Source of the DNA: an uncultured Clostridia bacterium
Lineage (GTDB): Bacteria > Bacillota > Clostridia > Christensenellales > UBA1242
DNA: 10,880 nt
Direction: 5' to 3'
NCBI GenBank assembly: GCA_900554955.1
Contig: USJH01000022.1
Coordinates: forward strand, 1-10,880
A program made the position numbers and the translations under genes. Positions 1-6,846 of the stretch are shown here, one piece after another (the first letter of the stretch is position 1; each line of letters begins with the position of its first letter). A model generated the notes under the pieces. That model saw only the letters and a list, made by a program, of their open reading frames with translations, was not told the DNA's origin and made no database searches.

Positions 1-2
1 TT

Positions 3-1061
3 CCAATTTCAGCAAAGAAAGGAACAAACATTGACAAACTTCTTGAAATGGTATTGTTTGTTGCTGAATATCAAAATCTTCGTGCAAATCCAAATCGTGA
101 TGCATCAGGAAGCATTATCGAAGCTCGTCTTGACAAAGGAATGGGAACTGTTGCAACAGTTTTGGTTCAAAATGGAACATTGAAAGTTGGAGATAATGTT
201 GTTGCTGGAACTGCAACTGGAAAAGTTCGTGCAATGATCAATGAGAAAGGTGTTCATGTTAAGAAGGCTCTTCCTTCAACACCTGTTGCAATTTTGGGTC
301 TTACAAGTGTTCCAAATGCTGGTGACCAACTTTATGTTGTTGACGAAAAAATGTCACGTAACATTGCAAACGAAAGAACAAACAAAGAAAGAACAAGTAT
401 GATCAAGTCTGAAGATTTGTCAATTGACAGCCTCATGAGCAAAATTGCAGATAAGAACTTTAAAGATTATAATGTTATCATTAAAGGTGATGTTCAAGGT
501 TCAATTGAAGCTTTAAAAGAATCTCTTTCTGTGATACAGAATGAAGAAGTAAAAGTAAGATGTATTCATGGCGGGGGTGGGGGGATCAATAAAAATGACG
601 TTATGCTTGCGGAAGCTTCAAATGCAGTTATTATTGGCTTTAACGTTAAACCAGATGCAAAAACAAAAGCATCTGCAGAAAAGAAGAAGGTTACAATCAA
701 ATTCTTCAGAATTATTTATGAAGCAATTGACTTTGTAACTGCAGAAATCAATAAAATGCTTACACCAAAATTCAGAGAAGTTGTAACTGGACATGCAGAA
801 GTTCGTGCACTCTTTAAAGCAAGCAAAGTTGGAATTATTGCTGGTTCATATGTGCTTGATGGTAAGATTTCTAAAAACAGCAAAGTAAGAATCACAAGAA
901 ATGGCAAACAAATTTATGAAGGCACAATTGCAACACTTCAAAGAGAAAAGAATGAAGTTAAAGATGTTAATGCTGGATTTGAATTTGGTGCAACTTTTGC
1001 TGGTTTCAGCGATTTGCAAGTTGGCGATATCTTTGAAACTTATGCAGAAGAAAGAATCTAA
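3..1061 (+). CDS. infB: Translation initiation factor IF-2, C-terminal part (5' end outside window)
   Basis: IF-2 is the GTPase that places initiator tRNA on the 30S subunit and promotes subunit joining. The reading frame is already open at base 3, so the gene enters from the left. The first visible residues, PISAKKG, contain the SAK G5 motif that ends the GTPase domain. What follows is domain II (EARLDKGMGTVATVLVQNG), a helical linker, domain III (VIIKGDVQGSIEAL, then ASNAVIIGFNVKPD) and the C-terminal beta-barrel domains (EVRALFKASKVGIIAGSYV, ending VGDIFETYAEERI). The 352 visible residues are about half of a Bacillus-type IF-2, and the C-terminus is complete. One oddity is a G-rich tract at 570-584: after the His at 567-569 it encodes five glycines, where the family normally has H-[ST]-G-V-G-A. 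rbfA follows after 30 bases, the classic order. Confidence 0.97.
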   Translation, partial: PISAKKGTNIDKLLEMVLFVAEYQNLRANPNRDASGSIIEARLDKGMGTVATVLVQNGTLKVGDNVVAGTATGKVRAMINEKGVHVKKALPSTPVAILGLTSVPNAGDQLYVVDEKMSRNIANERTNKERTSMIKSEDLSIDSLMSKIADKNFKDYNVIIKGDVQGSIEALKESLSVIQNEEVKVRCIHGGGGGINKNDVMLAEASNAVIIGFNVKPDAKTKASAEKKKVTIKFFRIIYEAIDFVTAEINKMLTPKFREVVTGHAEVRALFKASKVGIIAGSYVLDGKISKNSKVRITRNGKQIYEGTIATLQREKNEVKDVNAGFEFGATFAGFSDLQVGDIFETYAEERI

Positions 1062-1091
1062 AAATAAAAAATAAGATATAAAGGAGAAATT

Positions 1092-1454
1092 ATGGCAAAC
1101 GTTAGAATGAGCAGAATTAACAGTGAAATGCAAAAAGCAATTGCCGAGATCATTGCAAACAGAATGAGAAATCCAGATTTTGATGGGCTTATCATTTCTG
1201 TAACAAAAGTTGAAACAGCACCAGATCTTAAAAATGCAAGAGCATATATAAGTGTTCTTTCAAGTCTTGAAACAAAACGTTTGGTTGTTGCAGAACTTAA
1301 CCGATCAAAGGGCTATATCCGTCGTGAACTTATGCACATGATCAGACTTAAAACAATGCCAGAACTCGAATTTAAACTTGACAACTCAATTGAAGAGGGT
1401 CAAAAAATTATAGACATTATTGAGAAACTTTCAGGAGAAAACAATGAAGACTAA
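1092..1454 (+). CDS. rbfA: Ribosome-binding factor A
   Basis: RbfA is a small KH-fold protein that binds the immature 30S subunit and helps 16S rRNA 5'-end maturation, also during cold adaptation. The 120-residue length is normal. Family features are visible in order: an N-terminal helix rich in R/E/Q (RINSEMQKAIAEI), the strand ISVTKVETAPDLKNARAYISV, and the conserved end of the KH region, GYIRRELMHMIRLKTMPELEF, followed by the D.S...G pattern (KLDNSIEEGQKI). An AAGGAG Shine-Dalgarno sequence sits 5-6 bases before the ATG. The gene lies between infB and nrnA as in most Bacillota, and its last 11 bases overlap the start of nrnA. Confidence 0.96.
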   Translation: MANVRMSRINSEMQKAIAEIIANRMRNPDFDGLIISVTKVETAPDLKNARAYISVLSSLETKRLVVAELNRSKGYIRRELMHMIRLKTMPELEFKLDNSIEEGQKIIDIIEKLSGENNED

Positions 1455-2421
1455 TTGCAATGATTTTTCTGAAATTGCCAAGATAATTGACAAATATAAA
1501 ACCTTCGCAATCTATAGTCATATTCATACAGATATTGATGCGATTGGTTCTTCACTTGGGTTTAAAATGGCACTAGAGAAACTTGGAAAAACTGCGCATG
1601 TTTTCATTGATTCGGTTTTTCCAGATAATGCCTATACACTTAAAGATGTTGAAAAAATCAATAATGAAAAACTAGATGCATATGATGTTGCAGTAATTCT
1701 TGATTGTGCAGGTGTGGCTCGACTTGGCAGACTTCAATTCAGGTTCAGAAAAAACACAAAAACAACCTTTCAGATTGATCATCATTTGGCAAATCCTCTT
1801 TTTGCGCAAACAAACTATGTGAAAGAAGATGAAAGCTCAACCTGTGAACTTGTTTTCAATCTTTTGAAATTTTTAAATGTTGAAGTTGATAAAGATATGG
1901 CACTTTGCCTTATTTCGGGAATTTTTACAGATACAGGTTGTTTGAAATTCTCAAACACAAAACCCGCAACTTTAAGAGTTGTTTCAGACCTTTTAAAAAT
2001 CACTGGTCTTGAAATGGATCAAATCACATATCCACTTTTCAACAACCTTACACTTGGTGCATTCAATTTGAAAAAATTGTCTCTCAATAAACTTGAATTT
2101 ATTTGTGATGGCAAGGCTGGACTTGTTGTTTTAACAAAAGAAGATTTAGAAAATTGTAATGCAACATTTGAAGATACAAAAGGTCTTACTGATGCTCCAA
2201 TGCAAATTGGAAAAGTTAAATGTGTTGTTGTTGCAACACAAAGTCCATATGATGGAATTTACTATGTATCAATCCGCACCAAAGATAATTTTTCAAGCAA
2301 AAATATTGCAAGTGAGCTTGGCGGTGGTGGACACCTTAAAGCAGCTGGCGGAAAGGGTGATGCGGCCAAAGATATTGTTCGTGAAACCTTGATAAAAGCA
2401 ATTTCAAAGGAAATTAAATAG
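1444..2421 (+). CDS. nrnA: DHH/DHHA1 phosphoesterase (oligoribonuclease / pAp phosphatase NrnA type)
   Basis: Mn-dependent DHH-family phosphoesterase. Bacillus NrnA degrades nanoRNAs and hydrolyses pAp, and clostridial homologues may also act on cyclic-dinucleotide breakdown products. The DHH domain motifs are seen at residues 26-36 (H.HTDIDAIGS), Asp87 (VILDCAG), Asp112-His113-His114 (QIDHH) and Asp163 (FTDTG). The DHHA1 substrate-binding loop is GGGGHLKAAGG at 293-303. The 325-residue length fits the family. I place the start at ATG 1444 because AGGAG (1433-1437) precedes it by six bases. An in-frame ATG at 1420 would add eight residues and lacks a good ribosome site. The gene overlaps rbfA by 11 bases, and its TAG stop shares its last G with the GTG start of truB. 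The exact substrate cannot be told from sequence. Confidence 0.94.
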   Translation: MKTNCNDFSEIAKIIDKYKTFAIYSHIHTDIDAIGSSLGFKMALEKLGKTAHVFIDSVFPDNAYTLKDVEKINNEKLDAYDVAVILDCAGVARLGRLQFRFRKNTKTTFQIDHHLANPLFAQTNYVKEDESSTCELVFNLLKFLNVEVDKDMALCLISGIFTDTGCLKFSNTKPATLRVVSDLLKITGLEMDQITYPLFNNLTLGAFNLKKLSLNKLEFICDGKAGLVVLTKEDLENCNATFEDTKGLTDAPMQIGKVKCVVVATQSPYDGIYYVSIRTKDNFSSKNIASELGGGGHLKAAGGKGDAAKDIVRETLIKAISKEIK

Positions 2422-3281
2422 TGATTGGATTTTATAATATTTTAAAACCAACAGGTGTTTCTTCGGGTTTTGTTGTAAATAAAATTAAAAGAATCACAAA
2501 TGAAAAAGTTGGACATCTTGGAACTCTTGACCCTTCGGCGTCAGGAGTTTTGTCTATTGCGGTTGGAAAGGCAACAAAGTTCTTTGACTATTTTTTGAAT
2601 AAAGATAAAGAATATGTTGCACTTGCAAAATTTGGAGTTTTAACCAACACTCTTGATTCTGATGGTGAAATTTTGAAACGTGAAGATGTTCAAGTTTCAC
2701 TTGAAGACATTAAAAAAGTGCTCTCATCACTTTGTGGAAAAGTTGATCAAATTCCGCCAATTTTTAGTTCAAAAAACGTTAACGGCGAAAGAGCATATGA
2801 TTTAGCAAGACAAGGCAAACAAGTAGTTCTTGAGCCTAAAAAAGTGCAAATTTACAGCATAAAAGCTGAAAAACTGATACAAAACAACCTTTTTCGCATA
2901 AAAATTCATTGTTCAAGTGGAACCTATGTCAGGTCGATTATTCGTGACATTGCTGAAAAAATTGGAACTGTTGCAACAACGGTTTGCATAATTCGAACTT
3001 GCAGTGGAAAATTCGAAATTAGTGATAGTATAACTCTTGATGAATTGGCAGAAAATCCTGAAAAGCATCTTATAAAAATCAATTCAATTTTAAATTTGCC
3101 AGAAATCGAACTTTCTTTGCTTCAGGCAAAAGATTTGTTTTCTGGAAAAGAAATTATGCTTGACAGAGATGATGGAGAATATTTATCATTTTATCAAGGC
3201 GAAGAGTTTTCGGTTTTGAAAATTGAAAACAAAAAAGCAACAAACAAAATATTTTTAAGCAAGGAGAGTTTTTATGGTTAG
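2421..3281 (+). CDS. truB: tRNA pseudouridine(55) synthase TruB
   Basis: TruB isomerises U55 in the T-loop of nearly all elongator tRNAs. The catalytic motif GHLGTLDPSASGVL is at residues 31-44, with Asp37 as the expected nucleophile. Other family landmarks are the N-terminal NILKPTGVSSG, the NGERAYDLARQGK segment with its conserved Tyr, CSSGTYVRSIIRDIAEKIG, and the end of the core at RTCSGKFEI. A short C-terminal domain of about 70 residues follows. The full length is 286 residues, normal for the family. The start is a GTG that overlaps the stop of nrnA by one base (TAGTG); AAAGGA lies about ten bases upstream. The last eight bases overlap the next gene, so translation of the two is probably coupled. 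Confidence 0.96.
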   Translation: MIGFYNILKPTGVSSGFVVNKIKRITNEKVGHLGTLDPSASGVLSIAVGKATKFFDYFLNKDKEYVALAKFGVLTNTLDSDGEILKREDVQVSLEDIKKVLSSLCGKVDQIPPIFSSKNVNGERAYDLARQGKQVVLEPKKVQIYSIKAEKLIQNNLFRIKIHCSSGTYVRSIIRDIAEKIGTVATTVCIIRTCSGKFEISDSITLDELAENPEKHLIKINSILNLPEIELSLLQAKDLFSGKEIMLDRDDGEYLSFYQGEEFSVLKIENKKATNKIFLSKESFYG

Positions 3282-4122
3282 ATTTGGTCCATCTGGTTTT
3301 TGTGAAGAATTTTCTGAGAAATACAAAACCACAGAAGAAATGCCTGCATGGCTTGAAGCACACGGTCTTGATGCTTATGAGTATGCATTCAATAAAGGTG
3401 TGAGAATAAGTGATGAAAAAGCAGTTTCTATTGCAAAGGCTTTTGAAGGGAAAAACAAGCAGCTCAGTGTCCATGGTCCATATTATATCAATCTTGCAAA
3501 TCCTGATGATGAAATGGCTTTTAAATCTAAAATGTATATCATTGACAGCCTTACAAAAATGCGTCTTCTTGGTGCAAAATATCTTGTTTATCATCCTGGA
3601 AGTTTGATGAAAAGCACACGTGAAGAAGCATTTAATCTTGTGATGAAAAGAACAAAAGAACTTATTGGCATGCTTGATGAATATGGTTTTCATGACATGT
3701 ATATTTGTCCAGAAACAATGGGAAAACATGGGCAGGTTGGAACTGTCGAAGAAGTTGCTCAAATGTGTGCGCTTGATGAAAGAATCATTCCAACTCTTGA
3801 TTTTGGGCATATTAATGCATTCACACTTGGCGGGCTTAAAACCGAACAAGACTTTGAAAATGTGTTTATGACACTTAAAAAATATATGGGTGAAAGATAC
3901 AAAAAAGTGCATATTCATTTTTCAAAAATTGAATATGGAGCAAAAGGTGAAATTCGTCATCTTAAGTTTGATGAAGACGAGAAGAATTATGGCCCCGATT
4001 TTGAACTTCTTGCAAAAGTTCTAAAGAAATTAGACATCGATGCAACTGTAATTTGCGAATCGCGTGGATCTCAAACAAAAGATGCTGTGAAAATGAAAGA
4101 AATTTTTTACAAGAATAATTGA
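3274..4122 (+). CDS. nfo: Endonuclease IV-type TIM-barrel protein (Nfo-like AP endonuclease)
   Basis: Xylose isomerase-like TIM barrel of the endonuclease IV family, whose classical members cut DNA 5' of abasic sites with a three-zinc centre. Metal-ligand positions that I can align by motif are His67 (SVHGPYYINLANPD), His107 (VYHPGS), Glu147 (CPETMGK), Asp176 and His179 (TLDFGH), His213 (VHIHFSK), His229 (GEIRHL) and Glu262 (ICESRG). In E. coli Nfo the H231 ligand is preceded two residues earlier by D229. Here that place is Ile227, with Glu226 next to it. The motif HFSKIEY...GE..HL fits the short clostridial branch as I remember it, so this may be a normal variant, though activity is not assured. 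The length is 282 residues. AAGGAG at 3261-3266 precedes the ATG, and the gene overlaps truB by eight bases. No terminator is seen behind it. Confidence 0.88.
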   Translation: MVRFGPSGFCEEFSEKYKTTEEMPAWLEAHGLDAYEYAFNKGVRISDEKAVSIAKAFEGKNKQLSVHGPYYINLANPDDEMAFKSKMYIIDSLTKMRLLGAKYLVYHPGSLMKSTREEAFNLVMKRTKELIGMLDEYGFHDMYICPETMGKHGQVGTVEEVAQMCALDERIIPTLDFGHINAFTLGGLKTEQDFENVFMTLKKYMGERYKKVHIHFSKIEYGAKGEIRHLKFDEDEKNYGPDFELLAKVLKKLDIDATVICESRGSQTKDAVKMKEIFYKNN

Positions 4123-4147
4123 TTTGATTGCTTCGTTGTGTTATACT
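4119..4147 (+). promoter_or_regulatory. Vegetative (SigA-type) promoter of efp
   Basis: The -35 box TTGATT (4119-4124) and the -10 box TATACT (4142-4147) are separated by exactly 17 bases. A TG at 4139-4140 makes an extended -10 (TGtTATACT). The expected transcript start is near 4154, giving a short leader of about 25 bases before the efp ATG. The -35 box overlaps the stop codon of the nfo-like gene. This is a match to consensus by eye only. Confidence 0.7.
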
Positions 4148-4177
4148 TAAACAGTAAATTAAATTTTGGAGGAAAAT

Positions 4178-4735
4178 ATGATAACTGCTGGTGAACTTAG
4201 AAAAGGCGTTACTTTTGAATTTGAAGGAAAAGTTTATGTTGTTGTTGATTTCTTGCATGTTAAACCTGGAAAAGGTGCTGCATTCGTAAGAACAAAACTT
4301 AAAAATGTTGTTACAGGTCAAGTTATTGAAAGAACTTTCAACCCAGTTGAAAAGTTTGAAAAAGCTGTCATCGAAAGAAAAGAAATGACATATCTTTATA
4401 ACGATGCTGGTCTTTATTATTTCATGGATTGCGAAACATATGAGCAAATTCCACTTAATCATGACCAAGTTGCAGATGCTCTTAACTTTATCACAGAGAA
4501 CATGAATGTTACAATTCAATTCTATAAGGGAACTGCATTCAGTGTTGAACCACCATTCTTTGTTGAACTTAACATTGTTGAGTGCGAACCAGGAATTCAA
4601 GGTGATACATCTAAAGCAGGTTACAAACCTGCAACTCTTGAAACTGGATATGTTCTTCAAGTTCCTTTGTTTGTTAACAATGGTGAAAAAATCCGTGTTG
4701 ATACAAGAACTGGAACATATATGTCAAGAGTATAA
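4178..4735 (+). CDS. efp: Elongation factor P
   Basis: EF-P binds between the P and E sites of stalled ribosomes and speeds peptide-bond formation at polyproline stretches. Three beta-barrel domains are expected, and the 185-residue length is normal. The tip of domain I reads [12 protein letters not shown], with Lys32 in the PGKG loop. This is the Bacillus arrangement, in which that lysine carries a 5-aminopentanol group in B. subtilis. Whether it is modified here cannot be seen. The C-terminal signature [38 protein letters not shown] is clear (YKPATLETG is near 152-160). The start is ATG 4178, five bases after GGAGG (4168-4172). A longer in-frame TTG start at 4166 would lie on that ribosome site and is rejected. 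The gene has its own promoter and terminator and is therefore a single-gene unit just upstream of spoIIIA, an arrangement common in Clostridia. Confidence 0.97.
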   Translation: MITAGELRKGVTFEFEGKVYVVVDFLHVKPGKGAAFVRTKLKNVVTGQVIERTFNPVEKFEKAVIERKEMTYLYNDAGLYYFMDCETYEQIPLNHDQVADALNFITENMNVTIQFYKGTAFSVEPPFFVELNIVECEPGIQGDTSKAGYKPATLETGYVLQVPLFVNNGEKIRVDTRTGTYMSRV

Positions 4736-4754
4736 TAAATTTCATTTTTTAAAT

Positions 4755-4785
4755 AAAATATGCTGTTTTTCGGCATATTTTTTTT
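4755..4785 (+). terminator. Rho-independent terminator of efp
   Basis: The arm AAAATATGCTG (4755-4765) pairs with CGGCATATTTT (4771-4781) across a TTTTT loop, with one T-G wobble pair. A run of eight T follows from the second arm (4778-4785). It lies 20 bases after the efp stop codon and separates efp from the spoIIIA operon. Confidence 0.85.
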
Positions 4786-4804
4786 ATGCACAAAAACATA
4801 TAAT
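4774..4804 (+). promoter_or_regulatory. Candidate SigE-type promoter of the spoIIIA operon
   Basis: CATATAAT (4797-4804) differs by one base from the SigE -10 consensus CATACAAT. About 16 bases upstream, CATATTT (4774-4780) resembles the SigE -35 (ATA-rich, HATAHTT-like). In B. subtilis spoIIIA is transcribed by SigE in the mother cell, so the place is right. The -35 half lies on the second arm of the efp terminator. The same -10 also contains TATAAT, a perfect SigA -10, but no acceptable SigA -35 is seen 17 bases upstream. Spacing here is at the long end for SigE. Confidence 0.45.
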
Positions 4805-4842
4805 CATGTTTGGCTCAATAAAATTTATTAAGGAGTTTAGAC

Positions 4843-5751
4843 ATGCTTTTTGATTTGTTGCCATACTTAATTTGTGAGTGTTTAAAACAATATAACGAAC
4901 AAAAAATATATGAACTTCGTCTAAGGATAAATTGCCCGATTGTGATCAATTATGGTGGGAAAAATATTCTTTTAGAAAACGAAAGAAAAGAAAGTATTTT
5001 TGCAACACGGGAAATTATTGACTATGTGATAAGAAAAGCAACTGAAAATTCAATTTATGCCTATAACAACCAAATGAAACAAGGATTTATCACTGCGAAA
5101 GGTGGAATACGTCTTGGAATTGCTGGGCAAAGTGTTATATCGGACGACTTTATGCCGAAAACTTTAAAAGATATTTGCTCGGTGAATATTCGTGTTCCAC
5201 ATCAAGTGAAAGGTTGTTCGATTGTTGCTTTTAAGTTTATATATAGCAAGGTTTATGGACTGAAAAACACATTGATTATTTCTCCTCCAGGTGCTGGGAA
5301 AACAACATTTTTGCGAGATGTTGCATGTCAAATTTCCAAAGTGACGGATAAAATTTATAATACACTTATTGTTGATGAAAGGTTTGAAATTGCTTCAGTT
5401 GTTGGCGGATTGCCAATGCTTGATGTTGGTGAGTTCTCGGATATTGTGAGTGGCGCAACGAAAAAATTTGCTTTTGAAAACGGCATAAGAGCACTTCGGC
5501 CTGATGTGATTTTGACTGACGAACTTATAAACGAGGATGATGCAATTGCTTGCGAGAATGCAATGATGTCTGGTGTAAAGGTGATTGCAACAATACATGC
5601 AAACAATCTTAGAGAGCTTGAAGGCAAAAAAGAATTTAAGGGACTTTTAGATAAAGGTTGTTTTGAAAGATATGTTGTGCTTTCAAATAAAAACGGTGCT
5701 GGCACGTGTGATGGAATTTTTGACGAAAATAAAACTTGCATATATTTTTAA
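4843..5751 (+). CDS. spoIIIAA: Stage III sporulation protein AA (ATPase)
   Basis: Mother-cell ATPase of the SpoIIIA-SpoIIQ channel, related to type II/IV secretion ATPases. It is needed for late forespore gene expression after engulfment. Walker A is at residues 147-154 (SPPGAGKT), Walker B at 221-228 (DVILTDEL), and a TIHA segment at 250-253 is typical of secretion ATPases. The N-terminal part carries the family motif YELRLRI.CP (23-32) and the region AKGGIRLGIAGQ (85-96). The 302-residue length is close to the 307 of B. subtilis. AAGGAG at 4830-4835 lies seven bases before the ATG. It is the first gene of the operon; spoIIIAB follows after nine bases. Confidence 0.95.
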   Translation: MLFDLLPYLICECLKQYNEQKIYELRLRINCPIVINYGGKNILLENERKESIFATREIIDYVIRKATENSIYAYNNQMKQGFITAKGGIRLGIAGQSVISDDFMPKTLKDICSVNIRVPHQVKGCSIVAFKFIYSKVYGLKNTLIISPPGAGKTTFLRDVACQISKVTDKIYNTLIVDERFEIASVVGGLPMLDVGEFSDIVSGATKKFAFENGIRALRPDVILTDELINEDDAIACENAMMSGVKVIATIHANNLRELEGKKEFKGLLDKGCFERYVVLSNKNGAGTCDGIFDENKTCIYF

Positions 5752-5760
5752 GGAGAAAAA

Positions 5761-6246
5761 ATGATTTTTGCTATTGTTGCCATTCTTGGATTATCAGCTG
5801 TTTGTGGAAAGATGATTGTACTTGTTTATGAAAAGCGTGATAAGTTTTATGAGGAACTTGAAACTTTTTGCATGTTTATGAAAAATGAAATAGGGTTTTG
5901 TCAAACAAAGACTGGCATGATTTTTGATAAATTTGTGAAGACTTACAAAATCAAAAATTTCGAAGCATTTAAAGAATTAAAAAGTTGTGTAGAAAATAAA
6001 AATGTTTCAGAGCAAGCAAGTCGAAATCTATATTTTTTAAAACAACATGAAAAACAAATGATATATAATTTTTTTACAAATCTTGGAAGTCTAGATGAAA
6101 ATCATCAGGTTGCAGATGTTGAAAATTTTGCTGAAATCATTAAAAAAAATCATGAAGAGGCAACTGGCAAACGAAAACAAAATGCTCCACTTTGTTATAA
6201 ACTTTGCCTTGCGGTTGGTGCAGTTGTTTGTGTGATGATCTTATAG
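5761..6246 (+). CDS. spoIIIAB: Stage III sporulation protein AB
   Basis: Membrane protein of the SpoIIIA complex, related to GspF-like platform proteins of secretion systems. It has an N-terminal hydrophobic segment (about residues 2-22), a helical cytoplasmic part (YEELETFCMFMKNEIGFCQT) and a C-terminal hydrophobic segment (about 144-161). The family landmark FFTNLGSLDENHQ is at 104-116, corresponding to the LG.SD...Q motif. The protein is 161 residues, slightly shorter than the 171 of B. subtilis because the C-terminal helix ends abruptly after VCVMIL. The Shine-Dalgarno AAGGAG overlaps the spoIIIAA stop codon. Sequence conservation in this family is low, so the order in the operon adds much to the call. 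Confidence 0.88.
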   Translation: MIFAIVAILGLSAVCGKMIVLVYEKRDKFYEELETFCMFMKNEIGFCQTKTGMIFDKFVKTYKIKNFEAFKELKSCVENKNVSEQASRNLYFLKQHEKQMIYNFFTNLGSLDENHQVADVENFAEIIKKNHEEATGKRKQNAPLCYKLCLAVGAVVCVMIL

Positions 6247-6258
6247 GGGAAACAAAAT

Positions 6259-6456
6259 ATGGATATAAACATTATTTTTAAAATTGCAACAATAGGAATT
6301 TTAACTGCAGTAATAAGTCAGGTCTTGCAACATCAAGGGAAAAGTGACATTGCAACACTTGCTGCTCTTGCTGGTCTTGTGATTGCACTTGTCATGGTTT
6401 TGAACATGGTTGGCGATTTGTTTGAGACTTTAAAGACAATGTTTAATTTATATTAG
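6259..6456 (+). CDS. spoIIIAC: Stage III sporulation protein AC
   Basis: Small integral membrane protein of the sporulation channel. The 65 residues form two hydrophobic helices (about 5-23 and 31-53) joined by a short polar turn, HQGKSD. The pattern IFKIATIGILTAVISQVLQ..GK.D.A.L..LAGLVIAL is typical for SpoIIIAC (68 residues in B. subtilis). A weak ribosome site, AGGGGA (6245-6250), overlaps the spoIIIAB stop codon. spoIIIAD begins nine bases after its stop. Confidence 0.93.
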   Translation: MDINIIFKIATIGILTAVISQVLQHQGKSDIATLAALAGLVIALVMVLNMVGDLFETLKTMFNLY

Positions 6457-6465
6457 GGTGAAATC

Positions 6466-6846
6466 ATGCTTTTAAAAATTCTTGGTGTTGGAGTTTGCAC
6501 ACTTATTGTGAGCTTGGTTTTAAAGCAATATAAACCTGAGCTTTCAGTTTTGGTTTCAATTTGCGGTGGTCTTATAATTTTCATGCTTGCTCTTGATTCG
6601 GCTTCAAACTTGGTTTCTGAATTTTATACACTTGAAGAAATGGCTGGTCAAAACGTTAATATTGTAAAGCCAATAATGAAGGTTTTGGGGGTTGGATATA
6701 TAACTGAATTTACAGCATCGCTTGCAGAAGATAGCGGAAGCAAATCTATTGCTTCAAAAATAGTGTTAGGGGGAAAGATTGCAATATGTACTCTTGCTTT
6801 GCCGCTTATAAAAGAACTTGTAAATGCAATAATTTCCATAATATAA
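6466..6846 (+). CDS. spoIIIAD: Stage III sporulation protein AD
   Basis: Integral membrane protein of the SpoIIIA complex with about four hydrophobic segments in 126 residues (133 in B. subtilis). Family features are the N-terminal KILGVGVCTLIVSLVLKQYKPE, the segment MKVLGVGYITEFTASLAEDSGS (about 71-92) and the C-terminal hydrophobic GKIAICTLALPLIKELVNAIISII. A modest ribosome site, AGGGTGA (6455-6461), precedes the ATG. Its last 61 bases overlap the longest form of spoIIIAE, which starts inside it in another frame. Confidence 0.93.
   Translation: MLLKILGVGVCTLIVSLVLKQYKPELSVLVSICGGLIIFMLALDSASNLVSEFYTLEEMAGQNVNIVKPIMKVLGVGYITEFTASLAEDSGSKSIASKIVLGGKIAICTLALPLIKELVNAIISII

Noticed and set aside
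570..584. G-quadruplex or regulatory G tract inside infB
   Set aside because: There are only two long G runs plus a GG, so a four-tract quadruplex is not formed simply. The finding is kept as a coding or sequencing anomaly instead.
3154..3918. Long open frame of 254 codons on the minus strand opposite truB and the nfo-like gene
   Set aside because: It is antisense to two well-identified genes, has a Phe/His/Cys-rich composition typical of a shadow frame, and shows no domain I recognise.
4128..4133. TTGCTT as the -35 box of the efp promoter
   Set aside because: It lies only eight bases before the -10 TATACT. TTGATT at 4119-4124 gives a 17-base spacer.
3962..4660. Open frame of 232 codons on the minus strand opposite the nfo-like gene and efp
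   Set aside because: It covers efp and its promoter in antisense, has a shadow-like Cys/Phe/Ser/Asn composition, and has no ribosome site or family.
4506..4853. Forward frame of 115 codons overlapping the end of efp and the start of spoIIIAA
   Set aside because: It is out of frame with efp, runs through the terminator and promoter region, and has no recognisable product.
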